Assembly: GCA_026168455.1 (NCBI GenBank)
Contig: CM047430.1
Span: forward strand, 7,682,007 to 7,746,006
Direction of reading: 5' to 3'
Source of the DNA: Theocolax elegans
Taxonomy: Eukaryota > Arthropoda > Insecta > Hymenoptera > Cerocephalidae
DNA: 64,000 nucleotides
Below are positions 24,372 through 35,224 of this stretch, piece by piece (position 1 is the first letter of the stretch; the number at the start of each line of letters is the position of its first letter). The notes under the pieces are model-generated. The model saw only the letters and a list, made by a program, of their open reading frames with translations. It was not told the DNA's origin and ran no database searches. A program made the translations under genes and the position numbers.

Positions 24372-25369
24372 TGTGTGTGTGTATGTGTGTGCGTGTGTGT
24401 GTGTACGTGTTATTTGTTTTTTCAAGAATAGATAATATATGTATTTTTTCCGTGCGCAAAAAAAAAGTTTAAGAATATAACTTGAAAGAATGTGTATTAG
24501 TTTACTTATTCCTGATAAAACTCATAAAATAAAAACGGACCTAAAATTTAATGTAATGTTTTTAAAAATATGCACAATTTTTCGAAGATAAAATAAATAT
24601 TAATCAAGTATAACATACACTTTTCCTCATACAATTAAAAATTAAATACATTAATTATTGCATTTTTAAGATAATTCTATTATAAACAGTAATGGCAAAA
24701 GAAAATTCAAATTTTAACAATGGCAATATAAAATACGAATTACATTTCAAAAGTTTTTCGAAAATTATTTTAGTAGTATTTAGTTTAAATATTATTCAAA
24801 TCAAATTTAAAAATTGTATGGATATATAAGTAAGTAGATTACGTATATTTATATAAAACAATATTTTAAATAAACAAGTATGTATTTATTAGAAACAAAA
24901 GGTTATTTAAGGTATGCCTTTGTTTATAATAATTAAAATAAATATATGGGCTCTGTAACTAAAGGGAAAAATAAATTGGATATAATTATGGATTAAAACG
25001 CAAATTTTGAAAGAGGGTGCAAATTACGAATTACGGGAGAAATGGAAGAAACAGGTTTTTATTTATATACCGCTAAAATGTTATAAATAATTCTTTAAAA
25101 CTAATACAAAAATTAATTTAATTAAGAAGAAAGTTTTATTACTCTAAAAGTACAAAATATTAATGACATATAGAACTCTTGGCGATGACTTAAATAAATT
25201 AATTTTAGGAGGTAAAGTTCTATTTAGATCCGTTTAAAGTAATCTAAAATTTTAATAGGTTTTTACTAAATACTACAATTAAGTATATGCACTTTACTAT
25301 TTTGGTAAGTTAATTGTTCATTACCACATATATATATATTATATATATTACACCTTTGGTGTAAGTTAT

Positions 25370-25862
25370 GTCCTAAAATACGTGAAAATTAGTGATTTTA
25401 TGAGGTTTATGAGGCATAACTTACAACAGCGGTCTTGGCCAATAAGCTAACCCAAGCCATTCGAAAGCTCGCGAAAAATGTGAACTTTTGAGAGGTGTTA
25501 GATTAAAATCGATTATGGTGTGGTAGCCTTTTTTTGATATTCAATATGTCCGGGTGTTCTATCTCTTCGAGATTTCAAAATTAAGAAATGTAACCAGGGT
25601 AGATAAGTTCTAAAGATTAATTTAAACAAAAGTTGTTTGTAATGATTTCAAAAAAATCAACATATTTTGAGATAAATGGCTTTAAAAATAGAAGTTTTTC
25701 TATAAAATTGAAAAATTTCCACTTTTCATGGTCGAATAACTCTTAAGCAAATTATTTTTAACACTTAAATTTTTTTGTATGTTCTGGAAGATGTTTCCAG
25801 CCTGTTCTCAAATTTTGGAGTGATTTAAAATTTTCATCGTACCACTTGACGTGAAATAGCCC
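25370..25862. mobile_element. Diverged single-arm relative of the foldback family (copy 1)
   Basis: Its right end, ATCGTACCACTTGACGTGAAATAGCCC next to a TA tract, and the roughly 150 bases before it align with the right arm of 2487-3482. The left part (from ACACCTTTGGTGTAAG) is unrelated to that arm. Confidence 0.65.
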
Positions 25863-25921
25863 ATATATATGTATATATATATATATATGTATGTATGTGG
25901 GTGTGTGTGCGTGCGGCGGAA

Positions 25922-25969
<48 letters not shown>

Positions 25970-27479
25970 AAAATTGTTTTTTCAAGAATAGATAATATAT
26001 GTATTTTTTCCGGGTGCAAAAAAACGTTGTGAATATAACTTGAAAGAATGTGTATTAGTTTACTTATTCCTGATAAAACTCATAAAATAAAAACTGACCT
26101 AAAATTTAATGTAATATTTTTAAAAATATGCACAATTTTTCGAAGATAAAATAAATATTAATCAAGTATAACATATACTTTTCCAAATATCTATATGTGA
26201 AATATACAATAAATTAAAAATTAAATACATTAATTATTGCATTTTTAAGATAATTCTATTATAAACAGTAATGGCAAAAGAAAATTCAAATTTTAACAAT
26301 GGCAATATAAAATACGAATTACATTTCAAAAGTTTTTCGAAAATTATTTTAGTAGTATTTAGTTTAAATATTATTCAAATCAAATTTAAAAATTGTATGG
26401 ATATATAAGTAAGTAGATTACGTATATTTATATAAAACAATATTTTAAATAAACAAGTATGTATTTATTAGAAACAAAAGGTTATTTAAGGTATGCCTTT
26501 GTTTATAATAATTAAAATAAATATATGGGCTCTGTAACTAAAGGGAAAAATAAATTGGATATAATTATGGATTAAAACGCAAATTTTGAAAGAGGGTGCA
26601 AATTACGAATTACGGGAGAAATGGAAGAAACAGGTTTTTATTTATATACCGCTAAAATGTTATAAATAATTCTTTAAAACTAATACAAAAATTAATTTAA
26701 TTAAGAAGAAAGTTTTATTACTCTAAAAGTACAAAATATTAATGACATATAGAACTCTTGGCGATGACTTAAATACATTAATTATTGCATTTTTAAGATA
26801 ATTCTATTATAAACAGTAATCGCAAAAGAAAATTCAAATTTTAACAATGGCAATATAAAATACGAATTACATTTCAAAAGTTTTTCGAAAATTATTTTAG
26901 TAGTATTTAGTTTAAATATTATTCAAATCAAATTTAAAAATTGTATGGATATATAAGTAAGTAGATTACGTATATTTATATAAAACAATATTTTAAATAA
27001 ACAAGTATGTATTTATTAGAAACAAAAGGTTATTTAAGGTATGCCTTTGTTTATAATAATTAAATAAATATATGGGCTCTGTAACTAAAGGGAAAAATAA
27101 ATTGGATATAATTATGGATTAAAACGCAAATTTTGAAAGAGGGTGCAAATTACGAATTACGGGAGAAATGGAAGAAAACAGGTTTTTATTTATATACCGC
27201 TAAAATGTTATAAATAATTCTTTAAAACTAATACAAAAATTAATTTAATTAAGAAGAAAGTTTTATTACTCTAAAAGTACAAAATATTAATGACATATAG
27301 AACTCTTGGCGATGACTTAAATAAATTAATTTTAGGATGTAAAGTTCTATTTAGATCCGTTTAAAGTAATCTAAAATTTTAATAGGTTTTTACTAAATAC
27401 TACAATTAAGTATATGCACTTTACTATTTTTGGTAAGTTAATTGTTCATTACCACATATATATATATATATTATATATT

Positions 27480-27994
27480 ACACCTTTGGTGTAAGTTATG
27501 TCCTAAAATACGTGAAAATTAGTGATTTTATGAGGTTTATGAGGCATAACTTACAACAGCGGTCTTGGCCAATAAGCTAACCCAAGCCATTCGAAAGCTC
27601 GCGAAAAATGTGAACTTTTGAGAGGTGTTAGATTAAAATCGATTATGGTGTGGTAGCCTTTTTTTGATATTCAATATGTCCGGGTGTTCTATCTCTTCGA
27701 GATTTCAAAATTAAGAAATGTAACCAGGGTAGATAAGTTCTAAAGATTAATTTAAACAAAAGTTGTTTGTAATGATATTCAAAAAAATCAACATATTTTG
27801 AGATAAATGGCTTTAAAAATAGAAGTTTTTCTATAAAATTGAAAAATTTCCACTTTTCATGGTCGAATAACTCTTAAGCAAATTATTTTTAACACTTAAA
27901 TTTTTTTTGTATGTTCTGGAAGATGTTTCCAGCCTGTTCTCAAATTTTGGAGTGATTTAAAATTTTCATCGTACCACTTGACGTGAAATAGCCC
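27480..27994. mobile_element. Diverged single-arm relative of the foldback family (copy 2)
   Basis: Nearly identical to 25370-25862, in the next long tandem unit. Confidence 0.65.
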
Positions 27995-28057
27995 ATATAT
28001 ATGTATATATATATATATATGTATGTATGTGGGTGTGTGTGCGTGCGGCGGAATATT

Positions 28058-28108
<51 letters not shown>

Positions 28109-29370
28109 AAATTGTTTTTTCAAGAATGCATAATATATGTATTTTTTCCGTGCGCAAAAAAAAAGTTGTGAACATAACTTGAAAGAATGTGTATTAGCTT
28201 ACTCATTCTTGATGAAACTCATAAAATGTTTAAACGTATACTCAATAATAATAACGGATCTAAAATTCAATGTAATGCTTTAAATACAAATGCAAAATTG
28301 TTTGAAGATGAAATAAATATTAATCAAGTATAACATACACTTTTCCAAATATCAATATGATATATACAATGGGTTAAAAATTAAATATATTAATTCTTGC
28401 ATTTTTAAGATAATTCTATTATAAACAGTATAGGCAAAAGAAAATTCAAATTTTAACAGTGGCAATATAAAATACGAATTACATTTGAATAGATTTTCAA
28501 AAACTATTAATTTAGGAGCATTTAATTTAAATATTTTTTAAATTAATATTTCAAAGTTGTATGGATATATAAGTGTGTAGATAATTTATATTTATATAAC
28601 ACAATATTTTAAATAAACAAGTATGTATTTATTAGAAATAGAAGGATATTTAAGAAATGAATTTGTTTATAATAATCAAAATAAATATTTGGGCTCTGCA
28701 TAGTAAAAATAAATAGGATATAATTATGGATTAAAACGCAAATTTTGAAAGAGAGTGCAAATTACGAATCACGGGAGAAATGGAAGAAACAGGTTTTTAT
28801 TTATATAGCGCTATAATTTTATAAATAATTCTTTAAAGCTAATACAAAAATTAATTTAATTAAGAAGAAAGTTTTATTACTATTAAAGTACAAAATATTA
28901 ATGACATAGAACTTTTGGCGATGATCGTTCGTCATTAAATAAATTAATTTTAGAAGGTGAATTTCTATTTATAACGGTTTAAAATAATCCAAAATTTTAA
29001 TAAGTTGTTAACTAAAATTCTACAATTTAGTAAGTATATGTACTTTACTATTTTTGGTAAGTTAATTTTTCATTAACATTTATAATTATTAAAATATAAA
29101 TTTAAGCTTTATAAGAATTCATATAGTTTAAAATTTACAGTTAACAATTAATATGTCTTTATTTTTTTTTATTATTTTTATTCTGATTTCATTTCACTAA
29201 ATTTTGGTAAACTTTTATTTATAAATTATAATAACTATAGCAATACCTCCAAGGTGTTGTGTGAATCTGTTTAATTTTTAAGGTGTCCATGGTAGTGAAA
29301 AAATAATACAATTTAAAACATTATTTTAAATAAATTAATTACGAAAAACCTTTTTCGAAATTAAAAATAG

Positions 29371-29413
29371 GGGGTTGGCGCGCGAAGCGCGCACGGGGGC
29401 GAAGCCCCCCTAG
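29371..29413 (+). mobile_element. Helitron-like 3' terminus
   Basis: Two adjacent GC-rich hairpins, GCGCGCGAAGCGCGC and GGGGGCGAAGCCCCC, are followed immediately by CTAG and then T. Helitrons end with a hairpin shortly before CTRR and insert before T, so the pattern fits. The 5' end (TC) was not located and no Rep/helicase frame is present, so any element would be non-autonomous. Confidence 0.55.
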
Positions 29414-29483
29414 TATATATATATATGTGTGTGGTTCTTTGTGAAATCGAAGATAAAAAAAAATTAATAATATGTTTTAGAGG

Positions 29484-31057
29484 TATCTAGTAGTTCTCCT
29501 GAACTTTTTCAGATTTTTTCGAGGCCATTATTTTATGTTACAGAAAGTCAAAGTTGACATTTTAGCACTTTTTTGCATTATATGCTCATTTTCATCAATT
29601 TGTAGCTCCCAGGGGTTGCATTTATCACTAAAAACATACATATAACTTTTTTGTAAAATTGTCTGAATTTTTCATTAAAAATACTTTTAAAGTCATAAAT
29701 GTATGCTGCCACACTCTTGCAAGCCATTTAAACCTTAAATAGTGAAAATCAGCAATTCTGCTCCGGACTCTGGCAACTTAATACTGTCTAAAAGATGTTT
29801 TTTATGGTCAGAAACTACCTATAAGTTTCCAGAGTGTGTCTAAATCATTAAAATCACTTATGGCCAAAATATCTAGGAAAAGAGCCCGAATTATTAATAG
29901 AAATGTATATTTGTTGCCTTATAACCATGAATCTGTTAGCATGATCATTGCAAAAAAAATTGTATGCATTTACCTTGTAGTGGAAGAAAAGCATCCCCAC
30001 TTTTTTCAGTATTACTCTAATCTCCTGGAAGCTGTTAAAAATACAAATATTACTACACAATTATAAAAAATTAATTTTTAACCATCATTTATAATGCTGG
30101 CTTTTTAGTTTTACAACCCTTACAAGAATTATGATACTAATCTGAAGGATTTCTACTATTGAAGTATCAAGATTATTATTATTATTATTATTGTTTTTTT
30201 TTCGTGGGAAACTGGATAAATCTTACATAAGACGACGACGCGGGTCCTCACTCGTCGCCAGTGCCGGATTCTTACCGGCTAAAACTCCAAACCCAACGCT
30301 TTCACCTGCCCAGCCTGGAACTGTTTTTCACATTACTTCAAGCTGGGAGTCGTGTCTGTGACATGCGTCATTCGTTCCTTATTCTATATTCCCACGTTGA
30401 GACTGCCACTTATCGTGAAACGGCCTTCCTTGCGGTCTCGAGCGCACGCCGAAAGATGGCACAGGCTCCGGACCCCGCCATGTGAGGTACTCCCTGACTA
30501 CCCTTTGATGGGCAAAGGAAACATTGGGGAGCACTCTTGCAATTCTTAAGGTTGTGTCCAGGCTCGCCGCACTTGAAGCATGACGAGGGCCTGTTCACTC
30601 CCTTACAATTTCGTTTCGTGTGGCCGAAGTCTAGGCACCCATAGCACCTCTCGACCAAAACTCGATCCCGAACGCGACAGCTTACAAAGCCGACGCAAAG
30701 ATGTCGCATCGACTTTAGCTTATGATCTAGCTTCACGATGGCTGTCTTTTGTTGATTGTGGTTGGGACCCAAAAGCTTAACGTCTCGGCTCTCAGGCGGA
30801 GACGCGAGAACTTTATCTAGGGCCGCCACCACTTCGTCCCTCGTTGTGAGAGTGTCCAGGTCTCTGATCTCCAGAGCCAGTTTTTATAGCATAAAATGCA
30901 TTCTCTAATGCATATAGCTATAAATTCATGAAAAATGGGCATTTAATACAAGAAAAGTGCTAAAATGTCATCTTTGACTTTCTGTAACTTAAAATAATGG
31001 TCCCGAAAAAATCTGAAAAAATTCAGGACAACTACTGCACACCTCTAAACAATATTC
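29484..31057. mobile_element. Foldback element containing an R1-like fragment
   Basis: About 29484-29610 (with TTACAGAAAGTCAAAGTTGACA) is inverted relative to about 30930-31057 (TGTCATCTTTGACTTTCTGTAA), at perhaps 80-85 percent identity by eye. The loop contains the gag-like fragment at 30195-30886 and otherwise AT-rich DNA, including an ATT run at about 30174-30191. Confidence 0.6.
30195..30886 (-). pseudogene. Fragment of an R1-clade-like non-LTR retrotransposon ORF1 (gag-like)
   Basis: On the minus strand an open frame enters at about 30886 without a start and runs to a stop at 30410. It carries zinc knuckles: CYGCLDFGHTKRNC, CFKCGEPGHNLKNC, then CFLC with a later histidine and cysteine, the CCHC triplet typical of ORF1 in the R1 and I groups. 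Upstream residues EIRDLDTLTTRDEV also match that family's ORF1 style. Downstream (about 30400-30195) there is no open ORF2, although the sequence may be its start. It is truncated at both ends and lies within a foldback loop. The family assignment is from recall of motifs, not a search. Confidence 0.75.
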
Positions 31058-32999
31058 CCGTGATTAGAATAGTATTTTTATTATTTTCAAAATGTTTACT
31101 ACCTCTTTACAAAGTGAAATACAATTAATTGTACATACATTTATTAAAGTTAACGAAATTTATTATAAATACATTATTATTAAATTATTCTTCGGATAAT
31201 ACAATATTTGTTGTGTATATTGTTTCATTTTTCAGCAAAATTATGTTTCAATTTTTTGATTATCTTGTTCTTATTTTCATTCCTTATAATCATTGACAAT
31301 TCAACAAATTTAATTTTACAATGTTATTTATTTTTTTACTCTTTATAGTGCTTCACATAAATGTTCATGGCTTTATTGAGTAAATATAAATCATTATTAT
31401 CTTCTTATCATAGCAAATAGTATTTCTTCAATTGGATGACTTAAATTTGTATTCTAGTTCGTACAATTTGTCCTTCATTATTGTTATTTATTATTAAATT
31501 CCTTTGTAATAACATTATAATTGCTCCATTGTTTAGTATTAACTTGTGCAATGATTAGCCATTTGGATTTAAAAAATTAAAAATTCTATTAGAATCGAAT
31601 TACTTAATTGATTATATTCTGCATTATCATATTTTGCAATAACATTATCTTTCTGTGTTGCAATAAACAGCACGTCATCTTGCAGCAATATCGTTAGACT
31701 AATGTCATATTTCTGCAGTATTGACATCATATTTATCTAATTATTGCAATAATATTGTAATAATACAAAATATGTTAGGTTTTGAATATTATACAATACT
31801 GACTGTACATATTGCAGTAATATTATACAACATTTTTGTAATACTAAAGAAACTTACTCTAATATAGTAAAAGGATGTTATAAATATAGTATCTAAATAT
31901 TGCACTTATAATAAATTCACATTAAGGAGAGTTCAGAGAGTTACCTTCACAAATCCACCCCCCAAAAATTGGCAGGCAGAAATGGCGCTGCCCTCAGGTG
32001 ATCTGTGTTCAAATTCGACAATAATTATAGAAAATAGAATTTTTACCACACGAAATCGAAGTCGAGGAAAAGAGGTATTGATGAAATCATTAATTACATA
32101 TTACTTTACTGATCGAAAAGTCAGTAATATCGACGAAAATTGATTCGTATATGAAGGGACTCCAAATTTATGTTGAGAACACACTCCAAAATGATTCGCA
32201 GTTACCACTTTTCGTCTAAAATACTGACTTCTCGATCAGCAACGTAATATGTAATAAAGCTAACTCTTTGGCTAACTACATGTTTTAGTTATTTTAAATT
32301 TTCTATATTAATTAAGTAAATATTGCAACGATATTTTTACAAAATAATATTACTTTCATGTAGTAGTAATATTGTATTATATATATTAATATCAATGCAA
32401 CATAAAGGTCAAATATATATACTCTAACAAATTCGGATATATACCGTTCTTAAAATGGAGATATGTACCGTCATTTTGGCATCCCAGTGGTTTTCTCACC
32501 GCTAGAGGAAGATGGCTATTTCTCTACGCTCGCTAGAGAGATAATCATCTTCTTTTACATATAAAGCCGCATAGCATCTTGCTGGCGTCGCAGTACATCA
32601 TAGGAAAGACATCTAAGGTAAGATCTTCAGTTCCTTACTAAGGAGTCCAAACTGGAGATAAAGGGCGAAACGCTTATACCTTTTGTTTGATGGGTGCCTT
32701 GTTCTGGGAAATTCCACTAAATATAGTGAACGAAGAACATATAGTGCCTTCTTTTAATTTAAATTCATTTCATTCGGGAACACAACCGTAAATACCTGTA
32801 AAATATATTACATTTATTTGATACACAAAAATATATTTAAGGTATGTAAATTAAATATTTATTTTTCAAAATTATTTTATTAAAGAAATTTTATAAATAT
32901 AACATTCAAATATTATACCTTGGTAAATGGATCTTTATTAAACTCTGGAGTATGTTTACTTATATAAAAATATATAGAAAACCAGAGTATTAGACTTTG
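31058..32999. other. AT-rich intergenic DNA with a small inverted repeat
   Basis: No gene is visible. About 32090-32125 (ATTACATATTACTTTACTGATCG) is inverted at about 32222-32257, suggesting a short MITE-like hairpin. About 32440-32640 is more balanced in base composition and contains GGCTATTTCTCTACGC against GCTAGAGAGATA-type complementarity. It ends in a CTAAGGTAAGAT sequence that could be a splice donor, but nothing supports an exon. Confidence 0.5.
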
Positions 33000-33292
33000 A
33001 GGGGACGCCAAAGCCACTTTAGAAATTCAAATTTCGCGCCAAAAATGAAATCGATTATTTCGTGCTTATAGTAAAACTAATTTTTTTAAATAAAAAAAAA
33101 AAGAGTTGTCCCCCCTAGCTGTCATAAAAAGCAACATTTCTGCCAAGCGAGAGTAAATCATATTGTTTCGTTTTTTTGAAAACTTTAACCTACTAAATGA
33201 AGAGGTTATGTTTGACCATTTTTTAGTAGGTCAAAGTTTTCAGAAAAACGAAACGCGAAATTTGAATTTCTAAAGTGGCTTTGGCGTCCCCT
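33000..33292. mobile_element. MITE, 293 bp, with about 39-bp TIRs
   Basis: The ends AGGGGACGCCAAAGCCACTT and AAGTGGCTTTGGCGTCCCCT are exact inverses, and the match continues through AAATTCAAATTTCGCG. An inner inverted pair (GAAAACTTTAACCTACTAAA against TTTAGTAGGTCAAAGTTTTC) extends the hairpin. No clear target duplication. Confidence 0.85.
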
Positions 33293-33411
33293 TAACACAC
33301 TTTTTACGATAGGTATTGTCACGTACATCACCGCGCGACTTCAACATATGAGGAGGCGTCAAGTGACAGATAAGAAGTGTAGGTCGTATTGTCGATGCTT
33401 CGTTGGGTGAA

Positions 33412-33482
33412 CGGTAGCTCGATGGTTAGAGCGCGCTATTCGCACGCTGAGGTCCCAAGGTTAAATTCCGCAGTCCAGCATT
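33412..33482 (+). tRNA. tRNA-Ala(CGC)-like sequence, degenerate; possible SINE head
   Basis: TAGCTCGATGGTTAGAGCGC matches a tRNA D-arm/A box, with GCTC/GAGC pairing. TTCGCAC looks like an Ala anticodon loop with CGC. AGGTCCC then GGTTAAATTCC is a decayed T-arm/B box, followed by a TTTT run. The acceptor stem does not pair convincingly, so this is a tRNA relic or tRNA-derived SINE and not a functional tRNA. Confidence 0.5.
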
Positions 33483-33621
33483 TTATTTCTCGCTTCTCTC
33501 TTTTTCATACGTAACAAAGTACGTAACATCGACGCGCGGATCGGCACGTGTGTGAGATGTAACGGTGCAGGATGACCGAAACGCGAAATATCAAGACGAA
33601 TGCATCTACAACAAGAAATCG

Positions 33622-33693
33622 CGGACGGTGGCCTAGTGGTTAGGTCTCCTGATTGGAAACTCGTGGATCCTCGGTTCGAGTTCCGGCTCCCGA
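33622..33693 (+). tRNA. tRNA-like sequence with A and B boxes
   Basis: GGTGGCCTAGTGGTTAGG (A box/D-arm), a GATTGGAAAC anticodon-like region and GGTTCGAGTTCC (good B box) in correct order and spacing, followed by TTTTTT. The stems pair poorly. It lies about 200 bp from the Ala-like sequence, so the pair may belong to a SINE. Confidence 0.5.
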
Positions 33694-33781
33694 ACAATTT
33701 TTTATTCGGTCCTTTTCTATTACCTTCTCCATACGCAACAGTATATAAGCAAATAATAAAAAATTTAGTCAACAAAAGCTC

Positions 33782-34122
33782 TTGAGTTTGATCACTTATA
33801 ACTCAAAGACGAATAAAGACAGATGTTTAAACCTAAGTTCAGAAGAAAACTGAGATAAACTAGATTAGATTTAACAACAAGAAGCTCAAATATCTTGATT
33901 TGATCGAAAATTATGGAACAATAAAAAATAAGAAGACAATTTAGCCTAAAAAATCAGTAATTTTTTTAACACAAAATAGTCATTAAAATATCGTTTAATT
34001 CGTTTTTCTTTTGTAGCTTTCTTTTGTTTAAATCCAATTTACTTAATCTCAGCTTTCTTTTGAACCTAGGTTTGAGTATTTATCTTTATTTGTTTATTGA
34101 GTTGTAAGTTATCAAAGTCAAC
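33782..34122. mobile_element. MITE-like hairpin element, about 340 bp
   Basis: TTGAGTTTGATCACTTATAACTC and the following 60 bases are inverted, with mismatches, at about 34040-34122 (GAGTTGTAAGTTATCAAAGTCAA). No ORF. The region 34123-35224 after it is AT-rich with nothing recognisable. Confidence 0.65.
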
Positions 34123-35224
34123 TTTTTTTGGCGAAACTTTTCGTTATTTGCATACATCTATCGTGAAAAAAGCATTATATTTTTATAGTAATAAACATAT
34201 CCTAAAGTTTGGTAAAGATCCTTTTCCTGGAGATGTGACACTCTCCTTATAAGTACACGGAAAAGAAAATTAGTACTTTTTTCGGTGCCAATTTTGAGGA
34301 GCAACTATGGGATTAAAAAATATTTCGCGCAATAAAGCAGTATTTTACAGAGTAATTTTACTGTAAACGTAGGCTATACTATTTAATGGTAAACCGAAAA
34401 ATAGCGTGGTAGCATTAAAATTCTCCTTGATGGTCAAGTAGTCTTCATTGTTAGTTAAAGGGTTAAGAAGCTTATAAAAAAGGTATCTAAACATTTAAAT
34501 AACTATACACTTTTATTTAAATAAAACCAAAATTTTAATTATAATATATTTCTTCATTTATAATGAACCAATAATAATTTTAGCATTAAAGTTAATTACA
34601 TTTACAACATCTTTATACCATTCATTTTTTATTGAATGCAATTTAAAATTTATATAATATAATATTAAAAAAATATTTATTGAGTCAGAATAAATCGAAT
34701 TTATTGATTATTTCACTAATTACAAGAATATTTATTCACAAAATACGAGTCACGCTTCTTAAAAATTGTGCCTACGGGCCATTACCTTTTTCTCATCTTT
34801 TTTAAGTAATAAACAAGGAGGTAGGCTAGGTAATAAATTTACATTTATAAATACTTCTTTATAAGCTTGAAATCAATATTTTAAGCATGATAATAAGAAT
34901 TAAAATAATTGGTTTAAAATGCTTGTATTTGAAAACAAATATTTTAATTGTAATTAAAAATCGCTTTTAACTTTCCAAACTGCGGATATTCTTGATTTAT
35001 TTTAAGAACAAATATGATATTTGCTAAAAAAAATGTTCCAAGTATATTTATATTTGTTTAAGTTTCTACCGAAAATAATACCGGCATTCAAGAAAACAAT
35101 TTAGTGAAAAAAGCTTTAACATTCTCAAATATTACTTTTTTCTAATTAAACTTTGCTTTCTTAAATAGCATTTACCTTATTATTGTAGCGTAGTTGCAAT
35201 TAATGCCTTTTTGCAATTGAAAGT

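Larger units (their letters stand above)
21112..29340. repeat. Array of long tandem repeats, about 0.6-1.75-kb units
   Basis: Successive units begin at ACATACACTTTTCC-like sequence near 21113, 22861, 24611, 26170 and 28331, with an internal junction near 26774. Shared landmarks include TTAAGAAGAAAGTTTTATTAC, TAATGACATAGAAC and CAAGAATAGATAATATATG. Units 1 and 2 contain a truncated 996-bp-type hairpin. Later units contain a divergent half-hairpin ending TTGACGTGAAATAGCCC. Unit 4 is short. No gene is present; the small open frames are microsatellite or random. Confidence 0.85.

Noticed and set aside
29836..30066. 76-codon plus-strand frame
   Set aside because: No motif recognised, lies in AT-rich foldback loop, and no splice or promoter context supports it.
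32440..32760. Possible host exon ending at CTAAGGTAAGAT (about 32615)
   Set aside because: No sustained open frame and no matching acceptor or protein similarity; left as intergenic.
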